Assembly: GCA_030433805.1 (NCBI GenBank)
Contig: JARUXA010000011.1
Span: 1-64,000, forward strand
Length of the DNA: 64,000 nt
Source: Sphingomonas sp. PsM26
GTDB lineage: Bacteria; Pseudomonadota; Alphaproteobacteria; Sphingomonadales; Sphingomonadaceae
Direction: 5' to 3'
Under the pieces are notes generated by a model. That model did not search any database. It saw only the letters and a list, made by a program, of their open reading frames with translations, and was not told the origin of the DNA. The position numbers and the translations under genes were made by a program. Shown here piece after piece: positions 18,501 to 25,525 of the stretch. The stretch's first letter is position 1. Each line of letters opens with the position of its first letter.

Positions 18501-18751
18501 GTCGGCGTAATCGTCGTGATCGGGCTGGTCGAGGTCGCATTGGGGCTGCTGATGCGCGAACCGGTGACGACGATGTCCTGCGGCGCGGCGTCGGTTTCGG
18601 TCTGTGCGGCGGGGTCCGTGCCGACAACGGTCGAGGTCTGCGTTGCAGCGCGCCCGTCGCCGCTGGTCGCCGTTTGCGCGAAGCCTACGCTCGGGAATGC
18701 GCAAAGTGCACTGACAAGCGCCGTCGCTTGCAGAAACCGGTTCGATTTCAT
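15569..18751 (-). CDS. TonB-dependent outer-membrane receptor
   Basis: 1060 residues. A signal peptide (to about 25, VGFAQ) and a TonB box (DIVVTGSRI, ~59-67) precede the plug domain (LLDLRGLGTQRTLVLVNGRR, IESVDVLTGGESAVYGSDAI) and a 22-strand barrel ending in aromatic F (MYAGFKAKF). It resembles the large receptors sphingomonads use for oligosaccharide or other nutrient uptake. The ligand is unknown and no adjacent degradation genes reveal it. Its own terminator lies at 15511-15541. Confidence 0.93.
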   Translation of the reverse strand: MKSNRFLQATALVSALCAFPSVGFAQTATSGDGRAATQTSTVVGTDPAAQTETDAAPQDIVVTGSRISSPNATSTSPITTITPTALLATSRVSIGDTLNTLPQLQSTFSQANSTRFLGTAGLNLLDLRGLGTQRTLVLVNGRRHVGSDILNNAVSVDINTIPSDLIESVDVLTGGESAVYGSDAIAGIVNFKLKDNYQGLEARVQGGISQYGDAGSFFGSVLAGKNFSEGRGNIAINAEYARQNSVYASDRRALRQFDGFVVTDTDSAGVATGQTLPNFDGIPDNTFFRDIRSGTIASGGMATFNSPTGACGTDNAGRRFACNYLFQRDGSLIQQTGSRIGIGTNSSSPSGSPFVGGNGDTGREGQLLQVQPALDRYSANLVGHFEISDALVPFIEAKYSRTETYGQGSGGPAFITGGTLAGYDVSAFERPRLDNPYLSAGARTTITNALIAGGTDPATITDATRFTIRKNLVDLGIRSEQSKRQTYRIVGGVRGRFNDDWRYEVSANYGEFREDTRVLGNLNVQRFLLGMDAQRNASGQIVCGSQINAARAGTDYAGNAAVLAADIAACQPVNLFGNGNISNAAKQYVLQDTISRGKITQLDISGFVNGDTSGFFNLPGGPVRFVVGGEYRRETNSFKPDPLIEAGYTFYNALSTFSPPAFEVKEAYGEIQIPVLKGMRFAEDLSFNAAGRVSDYNSGAGTVYTYNFGGNYSPIPDISLRASYARAVRAPNLSELYSPQGQNFATGFNDPCSANFIATGTQFRAANCAAAGIPTNYNYLYNQSLGILSGGNPNLNVEKSDSYTYGIILKPRFTRGLTLSVDYYNIKVANVITAPSAQQIVNSCYDSPTANGQFCGLFQRVGAGQTGPNGEEQYRILEGGLQQTLLNYASLRTRGLDVNLSYNHDFGFVKASSVLIYTHQFENAAFIDPSQPTFGDNLLGELPVPRDKLFWNLNGAFGPFEMNYQFNYLSKMAVGFIEDVKGYQGRPAQNADRYSIPYYPDVVYINARFALNIQGGSQFYLGLDNLTNRIPPLGATGIGAGSGIYEPIGRRMYAGFKAKF

Positions 18752-18861
18752 GATGTTTCCCTGATTACTTTATACTTATCCAGGACCCGTTAATCGTACG
18801 TTTCGGAAACTTTTGGCAAGATGCACGAACCGACTTCTCTGCCAGTCCGTAACATTTACAA

Positions 18862-18889
18862 CCATATGTTGCAGAAACGTCACATATGG
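18862..18889. promoter_or_regulatory. inverted repeat upstream of TonB-dependent receptor gene
   Basis: CCATATGT and ACATATGG form a perfect 8-bp inverted repeat with a 12-nt spacer, about 110 bases ahead of the receptor start, in the 306-base gap between divergent genes. It may be an operator. Nothing else is seen in this gap. Confidence 0.35.
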
Positions 18890-19057
18890 GATCGCACTGT
18901 ATTCGTTACGCTATCGTTACGTGCGTCAAAGCATTCGAACCGATCTGGTTCGTCTTGTGGAACTTTCCGTAATGGTTTCTCCGGTGCTTACCGTGACGCG
19001 AAGCAAAGCGGGGCCGGGCGGCTGGAAACCAAGCGGGATCGGGTCTAGGAAAATCGG

Positions 19058-20521
19058 GTGACAGCTTCCCAGACCCGCTTCATCGCCGCCGTCCGTGCCC
19101 GGATCGGCGACAAGGCCGTGACGACCGATTCGTCCGACATCGCGCCGTGGCTGACCGACTGGCGCGGGCGGTATCACGGCGCGAGCGCGGCGATTCTGTC
19201 GCCGGACAGCACAGAAGCCGTCGCCGCAGTGGTTGGCCTGGCGCGCGACCATGACGTGCCGCTGGTGCCGCAGGGCGGCAACACCTCGATGGTCGGGGGG
19301 GCTACGCCGCCTGCTGATGGTTCCGCGCTGATCCTGTCGCTGCGGCGGTTGAACCGGCTACGTCGGATCGATCCCGCCGCGGGCCTTGCGGTGGCGGAGG
19401 CCGGGGTTATCCTGCAGGATCTCCACACCGCGACCGAGGCGCAGGGCATGCGGTTCCCGTTGACCTTGGGCGCCCGTGGCAGCGCGACCGTGGGGGGACT
19501 CGTCTCGACCAACGCCGGGGGGACGCAAGTGCTGCGTTTCGGATCGATGCGGACGCTTGTTGCAGGCCTCGAACTGGTGTTGCCGGACGGGAAGGTCCAC
19601 GACGGGTTGTCCCCGCTCAAGAAGGACAATCGTGGCTATGACCTTACGCAGCTGCTTGTCGGTGCGGAGGGTACGCTGGGCATCGTCACCGCGGCGACGC
19701 TCCGTCTGGTCCCGGTCGAAGCCGACCGCGCCACCGGCTGGATCGGGGTCGACAGCCCGCACGCCGCCCTGGCGCTGTTGCGCGTGCTCGAGCGGCATTC
19801 GGGCGATGCGATCGAAAGTTTCGAGCTCGTCCCCGGCGAGATCCTCGACCTCGTCCTGAAACACATCCCCGGCACGCGCGCGCCGTTGGAAACACGGCAT
19901 CCCTGGCTGGTCCTGATCGACTATGCGACCGATCACGTCGAGCCTGCCGCCCGCGACGTGCTAGAGCGCCTCCTGGGCCAAGCCTTGGAAGAGAGGCTCG
20001 CACGCGATGCCGTCGTTGCTGCAAACACGACGCAATCCGCGGCGTTCTGGCGGCTGCGCGACTCGATTTCGGAGGCAGAACGCGCCGAAGGGCCGACTAT
20101 TGCGCACGATATCTCGGTCGCGGTCGAGGCTATGCCCGATTTCATGGTCGATGCGGCAGCCGCGGTGGAGGCGGCCTATCCCGGCGTCCACGCGACGGGG
20201 TTCGGGCATTTGGGCGACGGAAACGTCCATTTCCACGTCAACGCTCCCGCTGGATTACAGCATGATCCCGTCGCCGCGGATCGTTGGCAACAGGAGGTCG
20301 GTGCGCCCGCAAGCCGCATGGTCTATGATCTCGTCGTCGCCGCAGGGGGCTCGATCTCCGCCGAACATGGCATCGGGCAGATGAAGCGCGACGCGCTCGA
20401 ACGCCTGTCGTCGCCCGCGCGGATGGCCGCACTGCGCGCGATCAAGGCCGGGCTGGATCCGAACGGTCTGATGAACCCGGGAAAGCTCCTCGCCCTTGCG
20501 GAAACGCCGCGCGCGCCATAG
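19058..20521 (+). CDS. FAD-linked D-2-hydroxyacid (2-hydroxyglutarate/lactate) dehydrogenase
   Basis: 487 residues from GTG 19058. The PCMH-type FAD-binding domain is seen at ~40-220 (PLVPQGGNTSMVGGATPP, then GGLVSTNAGGTQVLRFGS). The C-terminal cap has the metal/substrate histidine motif GFGHLGDGNVHFHV and the end motif EHGIGQMKR. This fits the D-2-hydroxyglutarate/D-lactate dehydrogenase (GlcD/D2HGDH) family. The exact substrate cannot be fixed from sequence alone. Confidence 0.88.
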   Translation: MTASQTRFIAAVRARIGDKAVTTDSSDIAPWLTDWRGRYHGASAAILSPDSTEAVAAVVGLARDHDVPLVPQGGNTSMVGGATPPADGSALILSLRRLNRLRRIDPAAGLAVAEAGVILQDLHTATEAQGMRFPLTLGARGSATVGGLVSTNAGGTQVLRFGSMRTLVAGLELVLPDGKVHDGLSPLKKDNRGYDLTQLLVGAEGTLGIVTAATLRLVPVEADRATGWIGVDSPHAALALLRVLERHSGDAIESFELVPGEILDLVLKHIPGTRAPLETRHPWLVLIDYATDHVEPAARDVLERLLGQALEERLARDAVVAANTTQSAAFWRLRDSISEAERAEGPTIAHDISVAVEAMPDFMVDAAAAVEAAYPGVHATGFGHLGDGNVHFHVNAPAGLQHDPVAADRWQQEVGAPASRMVYDLVVAAGGSISAEHGIGQMKRDALERLSSPARMAALRAIKAGLDPNGLMNPGKLLALAETPRAP

Positions 20522-20579
20522 AGCCGACGATCGTAAGGCGTGGGGGACCTGCGCGCTACTTTTACCATTGGAGACGATC

Positions 20580-21350
20580 ATGGCCAGCGCGCCGCAAACT
20601 CTTCCGCTGTTCTACAATGCGCTCGAGCCGCTTTCCAGCGAGACGCATGCCAATTTCCGCTTCAATGCCGCGGATGCAGCACCGTTCCTCGTCAACCAGC
20701 ATGCGATTCCCGTGACGGTCGACGAGTTCGTCGCGACGCAGCCGTGGTTGCCGATCGTCTTCACGACGGGTGCGGATTCGATCCCGATCGCGCTGATGGG
20801 TCTCAACGAAGGCGTCAACGTGTTCGTCGGCGACGACGGCAAGCTGATCGAGGACAAGGTCTACATCCCGGCCTACATCCGCCGCTATCCGTTCATGCTC
20901 GCACGGCTTCGCCCGGATGCGCAGGACCTGTCGCTGTGCTTCGATCCCACCAGCGACACGATCGGCGCGCTCGACGAGGGCGAGGCGCTGTTTGCCGACG
21001 GCAAGCCGACCGAACTCGTCCAGAACATCCTGGGCTTCAACGAGCAGTTCGAGCAGGCCGGTGCGCGCACCGCCAATTTCATGACCGAATTGCGCGAGAT
21101 GGACCTGCTGATGGACGGGGAGTTCACGCTCAACATGGCGGGCAACGACCAGCCGTTCATCTATCGCGGTTTCCAGATCGTGAACGAGGAAAAGCTCAAC
21201 GACCTGCGCGGCGATCAGCTGCGCAAGATCCAGAAGTCGGGCCTGTTGCCGCTGGTCTACGCGCACCTCTTCTCGCTCACCACGCTGCCGCAGATCTTCG
21301 ATCGTCAGGTCAAGCTCGGCAAGGCTCCGGCACCGCAGCTGGTCAACTGA
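20580..21350 (+). CDS. SapC family protein
   Basis: 256 residues from ATG 20580, with TGGAGA ahead. The SapC family core is recognisable (IPVTVDEFVATQPWLPIVF, then IPAYIRRYPFMLAR and FQIVNEEKLNDLRGDQLRKI). In Campylobacter SapC is linked to the S-layer, but in proteobacteria its role is unproven. It is a single gene followed by a clear terminator. Confidence 0.85.
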   Translation: MASAPQTLPLFYNALEPLSSETHANFRFNAADAAPFLVNQHAIPVTVDEFVATQPWLPIVFTTGADSIPIALMGLNEGVNVFVGDDGKLIEDKVYIPAYIRRYPFMLARLRPDAQDLSLCFDPTSDTIGALDEGEALFADGKPTELVQNILGFNEQFEQAGARTANFMTELREMDLLMDGEFTLNMAGNDQPFIYRGFQIVNEEKLNDLRGDQLRKIQKSGLLPLVYAHLFSLTTLPQIFDRQVKLGKAPAPQLVN

Positions 21351-21390
21351 TTCGGGCGGAGGCATCGCCTCCGCAGACCGGGAACAAGCA

Positions 21391-21418
21391 ACCCCGTCGC
21401 ACTGCGGCGGGGTTTTTT
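21391..21418 (+). terminator. Rho-independent terminator of sapC-like gene
   Basis: ACCCCG and CGGGGT arms with a short loop are followed by six Ts, 40 bases after the stop codon. Confidence 0.85.
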
Positions 21419-21504
21419 GTCGCATGGTTTGGGCGCGTTGCCGGATTAAAGGCATTCTTTTTCAGAAAAAATGCGGCAGGCGCGAAACTCGCTGCGATTC
21501 TTCC

Positions 21505-21533
21505 TTGAAGGACGAAAACCGCTTACCTATATC
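21505..21533 (+). promoter_or_regulatory. sigma-70-type promoter of small RNA
   Basis: TTGAAG (21505-21510), a 17-nt spacer and TATATC (21528-21533) predict a start near 21540. There is no reading frame downstream on this strand before a strong terminator, so it probably drives the small RNA. Confidence 0.65.
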
Positions 21534-21539
21534 GGTCTT

Positions 21540-21645
21540 ACGCGGCCTCGTGTTCCCCCCTTTCGCGGGACCGCGCGACGCTCCTTCGGGAGTGTCTCCT
21601 CCCTGAACCTTGGCCACCGCGTGTATTGCACGCGGTGGTTTTTTT
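21540..21645 (+). ncRNA. probable ~105-nt small RNA with C-rich anti-Shine-Dalgarno-like loops
   Basis: A promoter, a folded non-coding segment and a terminator line up. The segment has a CGCG stem near 21564-21576, a UUCG-capped 6-bp stem CGCTCC/GGAGTG at about 21579-21594, single-stranded CCCCCC (~21555) and CUCCUCCC (~21596) tracts, and a terminator stem CCACCGCGTG/CACGCGGTGG (21614-21638) with seven Ts. Alphaproteobacterial trans-acting small RNAs (for example the alpha-r14 and cuckoo groups) use CUCCUCCC loops to block ribosome sites. Assignment to any named family is not claimed. The rest of the 21351-21651 gap holds no gene. Confidence 0.6.
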
Positions 21646-21651
21646 ATGGGG

Positions 21652-22533
21652 TCATTCCGCCGCGATCTGGTGCGACAGCGATCGAGCGCCCATTGCCTCG
21701 GCCTCGACCGCGTCGATCATCGCCCGAAGCACCCGCGCCGTGGCGCGTACGCCATCCCCCGGCAGGTCGCCTGCCGGATCGAGGTAGAGCGTACGATCGA
21801 ATTCGATCTGGATCGCGTGGATCACGCCCCCGCGTGCGTGCATGTCTAGGATCTGTGCCCCGGCATAGGGCGTGTTACGGGCGTAAGGAATGGCTGCGGC
21901 GCGCACGGTCCGCTCGATCACCGTGACGAACCGTGTATCCGCGCTACGCCCGAACCGGTCTCCCAGAACGATTTGCGGCCCGCCCGGGCCCAGGTTCGGC
22001 ATCGAATGCACATCGAGCAACACCGCGATGCCAAACCGCGCCCGCGCGGCCTGTAGCGTGTCGGCAAGCGCTGCATGGTAGGGGCGGTAATCCTCCGCGA
22101 TCCGCGCCGTGACCTCGCTCGCGCTGAACCGCCTCCGCCACAATTCACCGGCACCCGCGATCCGTCGCGGAATCAGCCCGAGCCCGCCGCGAACCTTCGC
22201 CGAGGCGATCGGGGCGGCAGCGGCGCGAGCACCTTCGTCGATCGCCGGATCGCGCTCCTGCTCGCTACGGTTGAGGTCGATCCAGGCACGCGCACGACGC
22301 TGCACCAGCATCGTCTCGCGCTCGCGCGCCAGCAGGGCGACCGCATCGACGTACCGGTCCTCCAGCACGGTCGCCGCGACCAGCGGGACGCGCAACGCGG
22401 CCAACAGTGCGTCGGGATAGTCGCGTCCGGCGTGTGGCACCGATAGAACGACCGGACTGGCGGGCGTGGCGTCTCCGAACCGATCGAACGGGGGGCGTAG
22501 CGGACCTGCGGCAGGGGAATGGGAAGCGGCCAT
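21652..22533 (-). CDS. N-formylglutamate amidohydrolase family protein
   Basis: 293 residues. The family motifs are seen: VVLSVPHAGRDYP near residue 28 (metal-binding His), a Glu/Asp pair in EDRYVD, LLDVHSMPNLG around 178, and a late RGGVIHAIQIEFDR. It hydrolyses N-formylglutamate or a related formyl/acyl amide in histidine degradation. No hut genes are adjacent, so the physiological substrate is uncertain. It overlaps no neighbour and faces the small RNA. Confidence 0.85.
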   Translation of the reverse strand: MAASHSPAAGPLRPPFDRFGDATPASPVVLSVPHAGRDYPDALLAALRVPLVAATVLEDRYVDAVALLARERETMLVQRRARAWIDLNRSEQERDPAIDEGARAAAAPIASAKVRGGLGLIPRRIAGAGELWRRRFSASEVTARIAEDYRPYHAALADTLQAARARFGIAVLLDVHSMPNLGPGGPQIVLGDRFGRSADTRFVTVIERTVRAAAIPYARNTPYAGAQILDMHARGGVIHAIQIEFDRTLYLDPAGDLPGDGVRATARVLRAMIDAVEAEAMGARSLSHQIAAE

Positions 22534-22653
22534 ATTGACCTATAGTAGCACAAGCGCAGGGCCGATCCGGCTGGAAAATATTAAGGCCTTCGCGCATACA
22601 ATACCGCAAATGCGGGCGGTTTGGCCCGGCGGAACGTACCAGGACGCAATGGC

Positions 22654-23031
22654 ATGATCAGGATCTTGTTGGCGGAAGACGATCGCGTGATGCGCGAATA
22701 TCTGACGCGCGCGCTGGAGCGTTCCGGCTATTCGGTCGCGGCGGTCGATCGCGGTACCGCCGCGATTCCGTTGTTGCAGGACGAACGGTTCGACCTGTTG
22801 CTGACCGACATCGTGATGCCCGAAATGGACGGGATCGAACTCGCGCAGAAGGCGAGCGAGATGGTGCCCGATTTGCGTGTGATGTTCATCACGGGTTTTG
22901 CCGCGGTGACGCTCAAGGCGGGCAAATCCATGCCGCAGGCGCGGGTTCTGTCCAAGCCGTTCCACCTGCGCGATCTTGTGCTCGAGGTAGATCGCATGTT
23001 CGAACTGGAGCGGGTTGGCGGAAATTTTTGA
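22654..23031 (+). CDS. cpdR: single-domain response regulator CpdR
   Basis: 125 residues from ATG 22654; an upstream in-frame ATG would add 11 atypical residues. It is a lone receiver domain with acidic D9/D10, phospho-acceptor D52 (LLLTDIVMPEMDG) and a C-terminal helix. The pattern (LSKPFHLRDLVLEVDRMF) and genome class fit CpdR. In Caulobacter the unphosphorylated form primes ClpXP to degrade cell-cycle proteins, and the CckA-ChpT relay phosphorylates it. Confidence 0.85.
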   Translation: MIRILLAEDDRVMREYLTRALERSGYSVAAVDRGTAAIPLLQDERFDLLLTDIVMPEMDGIELAQKASEMVPDLRVMFITGFAAVTLKAGKSMPQARVLSKPFHLRDLVLEVDRMFELERVGGNF

Positions 23032-23109
23032 TTTGTCGCAAGAGGTGCTTGCGCGCGGGGAAAGCCTTCGGTAAAGGCCACCCCTCGCCCGGCACCGCCG
23101 CGGCGAAGT

Positions 23110-23184
23110 GGGCGTGTAGCTCAGTGGTAGAGCACTGTGTTGACATCGCAGGGGTCGCAAGTTCAATCCTTGCCACGCCCACCA
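23110..23184 (+). tRNA. tRNA-Val (GAC anticodon)
   Basis: 75 nt with encoded CCA. Acceptor stem GGGCGTG/CACGCCC, D arm GCTC...GAGC, anticodon stem CTGTG/CGCAG with loop TTGACAT (GAC), and T arm GCAAG-TTCAATC-CTTGC are all complete. The prophage integrase lies immediately downstream, so this is the integration target. Confidence 0.95.
23150..23184. other. inferred attL within the tRNA-Val 3' end
   Basis: The integrase gene abuts the tRNA, the classic layout for integration into a tRNA 3' end, which is restored by the phage copy. The core is inferred to lie in the anticodon-arm to CCA segment. The matching attR is beyond the window, so its extent cannot be measured here. Confidence 0.55.
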
Positions 23185-23186
23185 TT

Positions 23187-23223
23187 AAAGGGCCGCTAAC
23201 TCAATGAGTTAGCGGCCCTTTTT
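23187..23223. terminator. perfect 16-bp palindromic terminator shared by tRNA-Val and int
   Basis: Arms 23187-23202 and 23206-23221 pair over 16 bp with a three-base AAT loop and A/T tracts on both sides, so it can stop transcription from both directions. The integrase stop codon and last six codons lie inside the hairpin. Confidence 0.85.
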
Positions 23224-24521
23224 GCTGCGACAAGCGGTACGATGTTGCTTTCCTCTCCGGTGTCGCTCCGGTGAAAGGCACCCGGAACACGTGCTTCGAT
23301 CTCGTCAATGATGGCCTCGATCGCCGCCAATGCGCCCGCCAGGTAGTCGGGATCGAACGCCGCATAGATGTCCGTGACGCTCCCGAGAGGCCGGTGGCCT
23401 AACAGCATTTCGATTTCTTCTCCGTCGACCTTGCGAGCAGAATCACGCCAAACGGCGGACCACGCACGGGGCGTCCCGGCGTCTCGCAACAGTTGCGCGA
23501 TCGAGCGTCGGACGATCTTCATCCCTGCCTCGCCGTCCTCTGGCCAACCAAGCTCCTTGCGCATTGTTTCCCACGCGCTTCGAACTGAGCTGGACGTGAT
23601 AAAGAACCCGACTGGGGCAGCTTCGAGCCGCAGCTTGAACTGCCAAGGCACCCGGACGGTGGCGCGGTACTTCCGAGTTTGCCTACGGCCCTCGTAATTC
23701 AGTGCTAGCACGCCCCGATCGGTGTTCCACTGCCGGCGCTTCGGGTCGGTCGAAATCTCGTGCACTGCGTCCGGCCGGCCGCCCGTGCTGATCGATGCCA
23801 TAAGGAAGCGACGGAGGTCGACGCGTTCATTCTTCCGGTGCGTCTTCTCGAAGCAATAGCGGAACGCAGCCGCGAAGTCGTCGATCGACAGGCGATGCTG
23901 CGGTGAGCGGTTTAGCTGAGTGGTAGGGATTGGCTTGAACTGTGCCGGGCGCTGGGCGTCGCCGCGTTTCTCGGCCGCGTTGATTGCGGCGGCAAGCTGG
24001 AGGACGCTGTTCTCAATCGACGACAGCGAGCGCGGTTTCTCTCGCTCAGCACCTGATGTGAGCGTGACGGGCTGCGCGGCGAGCCAGATCCTGAACCGGG
24101 CGATCCACGCCTCGTCGACTTTCTCGCACGGCAACTCAGGCGTGCCGAGGTGGGCAACGTAACGCACGACGTGGCTAAGGCGTGGGCGCACTGCGCCGAT
24201 CGATGGCAGGTCGGCGCGGCTGGAAAGATAGTCCGTGATTGCGCGAAGGACGGGAAAGCCTTGTGCAACATGCCGGCGCTGCCCGCACGTGGGGCATATC
24301 GCCGCGCCCTCGGTATTCTCGAGGTAGTGCCGATCTAGCGCCGCGCGGGCGGTCGCGACATCGTCAGAGCGTGTTGTAGCAGATCGGAGGCGTCCTCGCT
24401 CTGCGTCATACCAGAAGATCGCAAGGAAGGGGCTGCGGAGGGATCCGTCCGCCTTTCGGTCCCAGTCGAGCCAGAAGGCACCCCGTTGATAAACTCCCTT
24501 CGCCTTTGCACGTCTCGGCAT
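23196..24521 (-). CDS. prophage tyrosine recombinase (integrase)
   Basis: 441 residues. An N-terminal arm-binding region with a CPTCG zinc-knuckle-like motif (~76-80) precedes a core-binding SAM-like domain (~90-200) and a catalytic domain. Candidate catalytic residues are R249 (STGGRPDAVHE), K335-xx-R338 (an unusual replacement of HxxR), H376 (LLGHRPLGS) and nucleophile Y386 (DIYAAF). It would integrate and excise the prophage at the adjacent tRNA-Val. The first 187 bases overlap the upstream small gene out of frame. Confidence 0.92.
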   Translation of the reverse strand: MPRRAKAKGVYQRGAFWLDWDRKADGSLRSPFLAIFWYDAERGRLRSATTRSDDVATARAALDRHYLENTEGAAICPTCGQRRHVAQGFPVLRAITDYLSSRADLPSIGAVRPRLSHVVRYVAHLGTPELPCEKVDEAWIARFRIWLAAQPVTLTSGAEREKPRSLSSIENSVLQLAAAINAAEKRGDAQRPAQFKPIPTTQLNRSPQHRLSIDDFAAAFRYCFEKTHRKNERVDLRRFLMASISTGGRPDAVHEISTDPKRRQWNTDRGVLALNYEGRRQTRKYRATVRVPWQFKLRLEAAPVGFFITSSSVRSAWETMRKELGWPEDGEAGMKIVRRSIAQLLRDAGTPRAWSAVWRDSARKVDGEEIEMLLGHRPLGSVTDIYAAFDPDYLAGALAAIEAIIDEIEARVPGAFHRSDTGEESNIVPLVAAKRAANSLS

Positions 24522-24709
24522 TTCGCCTTGTCCTTAAGAGATTCGGCAGCAGCCGTCTGAATGAGATCATTGACACCAATCGCGGTAAGCAAATCAATGT
24601 CGCCTGCTTCAATGCGGATGCCCTTGCCTTTTTCGATCGCGCGCGACCATTTGCGCGCGAGGTCGGCGATACCGGAAAATCTGGCGTCGGGAATGAAAGG
24701 AGCATTCAC
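24335..24709 (-). CDS. small prophage protein overlapping int (excisionase position)
   Basis: 124 residues from GTG 24709, which overlaps the upstream stop (GTGA) and so is likely translationally coupled. The N-terminal ~70 residues look like a real helical protein (FIPDARFSGIADLARKW, IDLLTAIGVNDLIQTAAAE). The C-terminal third overlaps the integrase N-terminus by 187 bases and reads as low-quality sequence. A frameshift or an excisionase-like regulator is possible. No family is recognised. Confidence 0.45.
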   Translation of the reverse strand: MNAPFIPDARFSGIADLARKWSRAIEKGKGIRIEAGDIDLLTAIGVNDLIQTAAAESLKDKAKCRDVQRRREFINGVPSGSTGTERRTDPSAAPSLRSSGMTQSEDASDLLQHALTMSRPPARR

Positions 24710-25125
24710 AGCGGATCGAACCCCTGTTTGAAGCGCAGGATCATAAACGCCGGCCATTCCATTCGGCCGGCTTCGCGATCCTCATCGCGATAGCGTTGGA
24801 TGAGAGCGTTGTGCTGCGACGACGCCTGTCGGCCCGCTTCGCGCGCTTCTACGGTGCCTCGCGTACCGTTCCGCGTGACCCGCGCGACGATTGACAGCGG
24901 CGTGAGGACGCGCCCGCGCTTAGTGGCGCGGTTGTTCCAGGCCGTAGTATGCTCGGGCATGCAGAACAGCTGGTTGACCACTGTCGGCTCAAACAGCCGC
25001 ATGCACTCAGGGCAGGGTCGTGGCGTCCAGTCCCCCGCCTGTTGTCCGGGCATGCGGTTGTGGCCCTTCTGGGAGCAGCCTTGTAACAAGGCTGCTTCGT
25101 GCACGGGGTCAGGCTGCTTGCGCAT
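24706..25125 (-). CDS. prophage protein with zinc-knuckle motif
   Basis: 139 residues. The centre has CPECMRLFEPTVVNQLFC, a spaced cysteine pattern, followed by basic residues (NNRATKRGR), then a helical C-terminus (MEWPAFMILRFKQGF). This suggests a small nucleic-acid-binding protein. It overlaps both neighbours (stop/start), so it belongs to the leftward operon ending in int. Confidence 0.6.
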   Translation of the reverse strand: MRKQPDPVHEAALLQGCSQKGHNRMPGQQAGDWTPRPCPECMRLFEPTVVNQLFCMPEHTTAWNNRATKRGRVLTPLSIVARVTRNGTRGTVEAREAGRQASSQHNALIQRYRDEDREAGRMEWPAFMILRFKQGFDPL

Positions 25126-25525
25126 GGTCCCCCCGACAATGGCTCTCCGCGGCAAGCGCGTGGTCGGCGTGCCACAGCAATGCGGCCACGGCGTCGGCAT
25201 AGTCCGCGCGGTCGGTATCGCCGGGGGCTGCTGCCGCGATCTGGCGAGTGCGTTCGGCCGAGGCGCGTAAAGTATCGCGCTGCTCGCGCAGGCTCGCGCC
25301 GGCACAACATGCGCAGGTGGCGGGCAGGGCAGTGCGTGCGGCTATGGCGCGCCAGCGTGCGGCTATGGCAGTCATGATGCGGATGCCGGTGTCGGCGTCC
25401 GCCTGGGTCAGCTTGGCGGCGAGGACGGCGGTGGGATAGAGCGCGATGCGCTTGCCGAGCAGATGTGCGCTTAGGCTTGCGAGCGTGTCGTGCTCGTCCG
25501 CATAGCGTGGGCGCGCATCGGTCAT
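25109..25525 (-). CDS. prophage hypothetical protein, helical
   Basis: 138 residues, Ala/Arg-rich and largely helical, with a CACC motif in the middle (TALPATCACCAGASLREQ). ATG 25525 overlaps the stop of the PEP-CTERM gene (ATGA). No family is recognised. Confidence 0.55.
   Translation of the reverse strand: MTDARPRYADEHDTLASLSAHLLGKRIALYPTAVLAAKLTQADADTGIRIMTAIAARWRAIAARTALPATCACCAGASLREQRDTLRASAERTRQIAAAAPGDTDRADYADAVAALLWHADHALAAESHCRGDHAQAA

Noticed and set aside
18956-18975. GGAACT followed by GTTT, possible EcfG promoter
   Set aside because: The spacer is only 10 nt, far from the 16-17 nt needed.
21540-21645. 6S RNA or SRP RNA
   Set aside because: The SRP GGAAG-type tetraloop region is absent and the molecule is too short for a 6S RNA with its long two-armed duplex, so only a generic small RNA is called.
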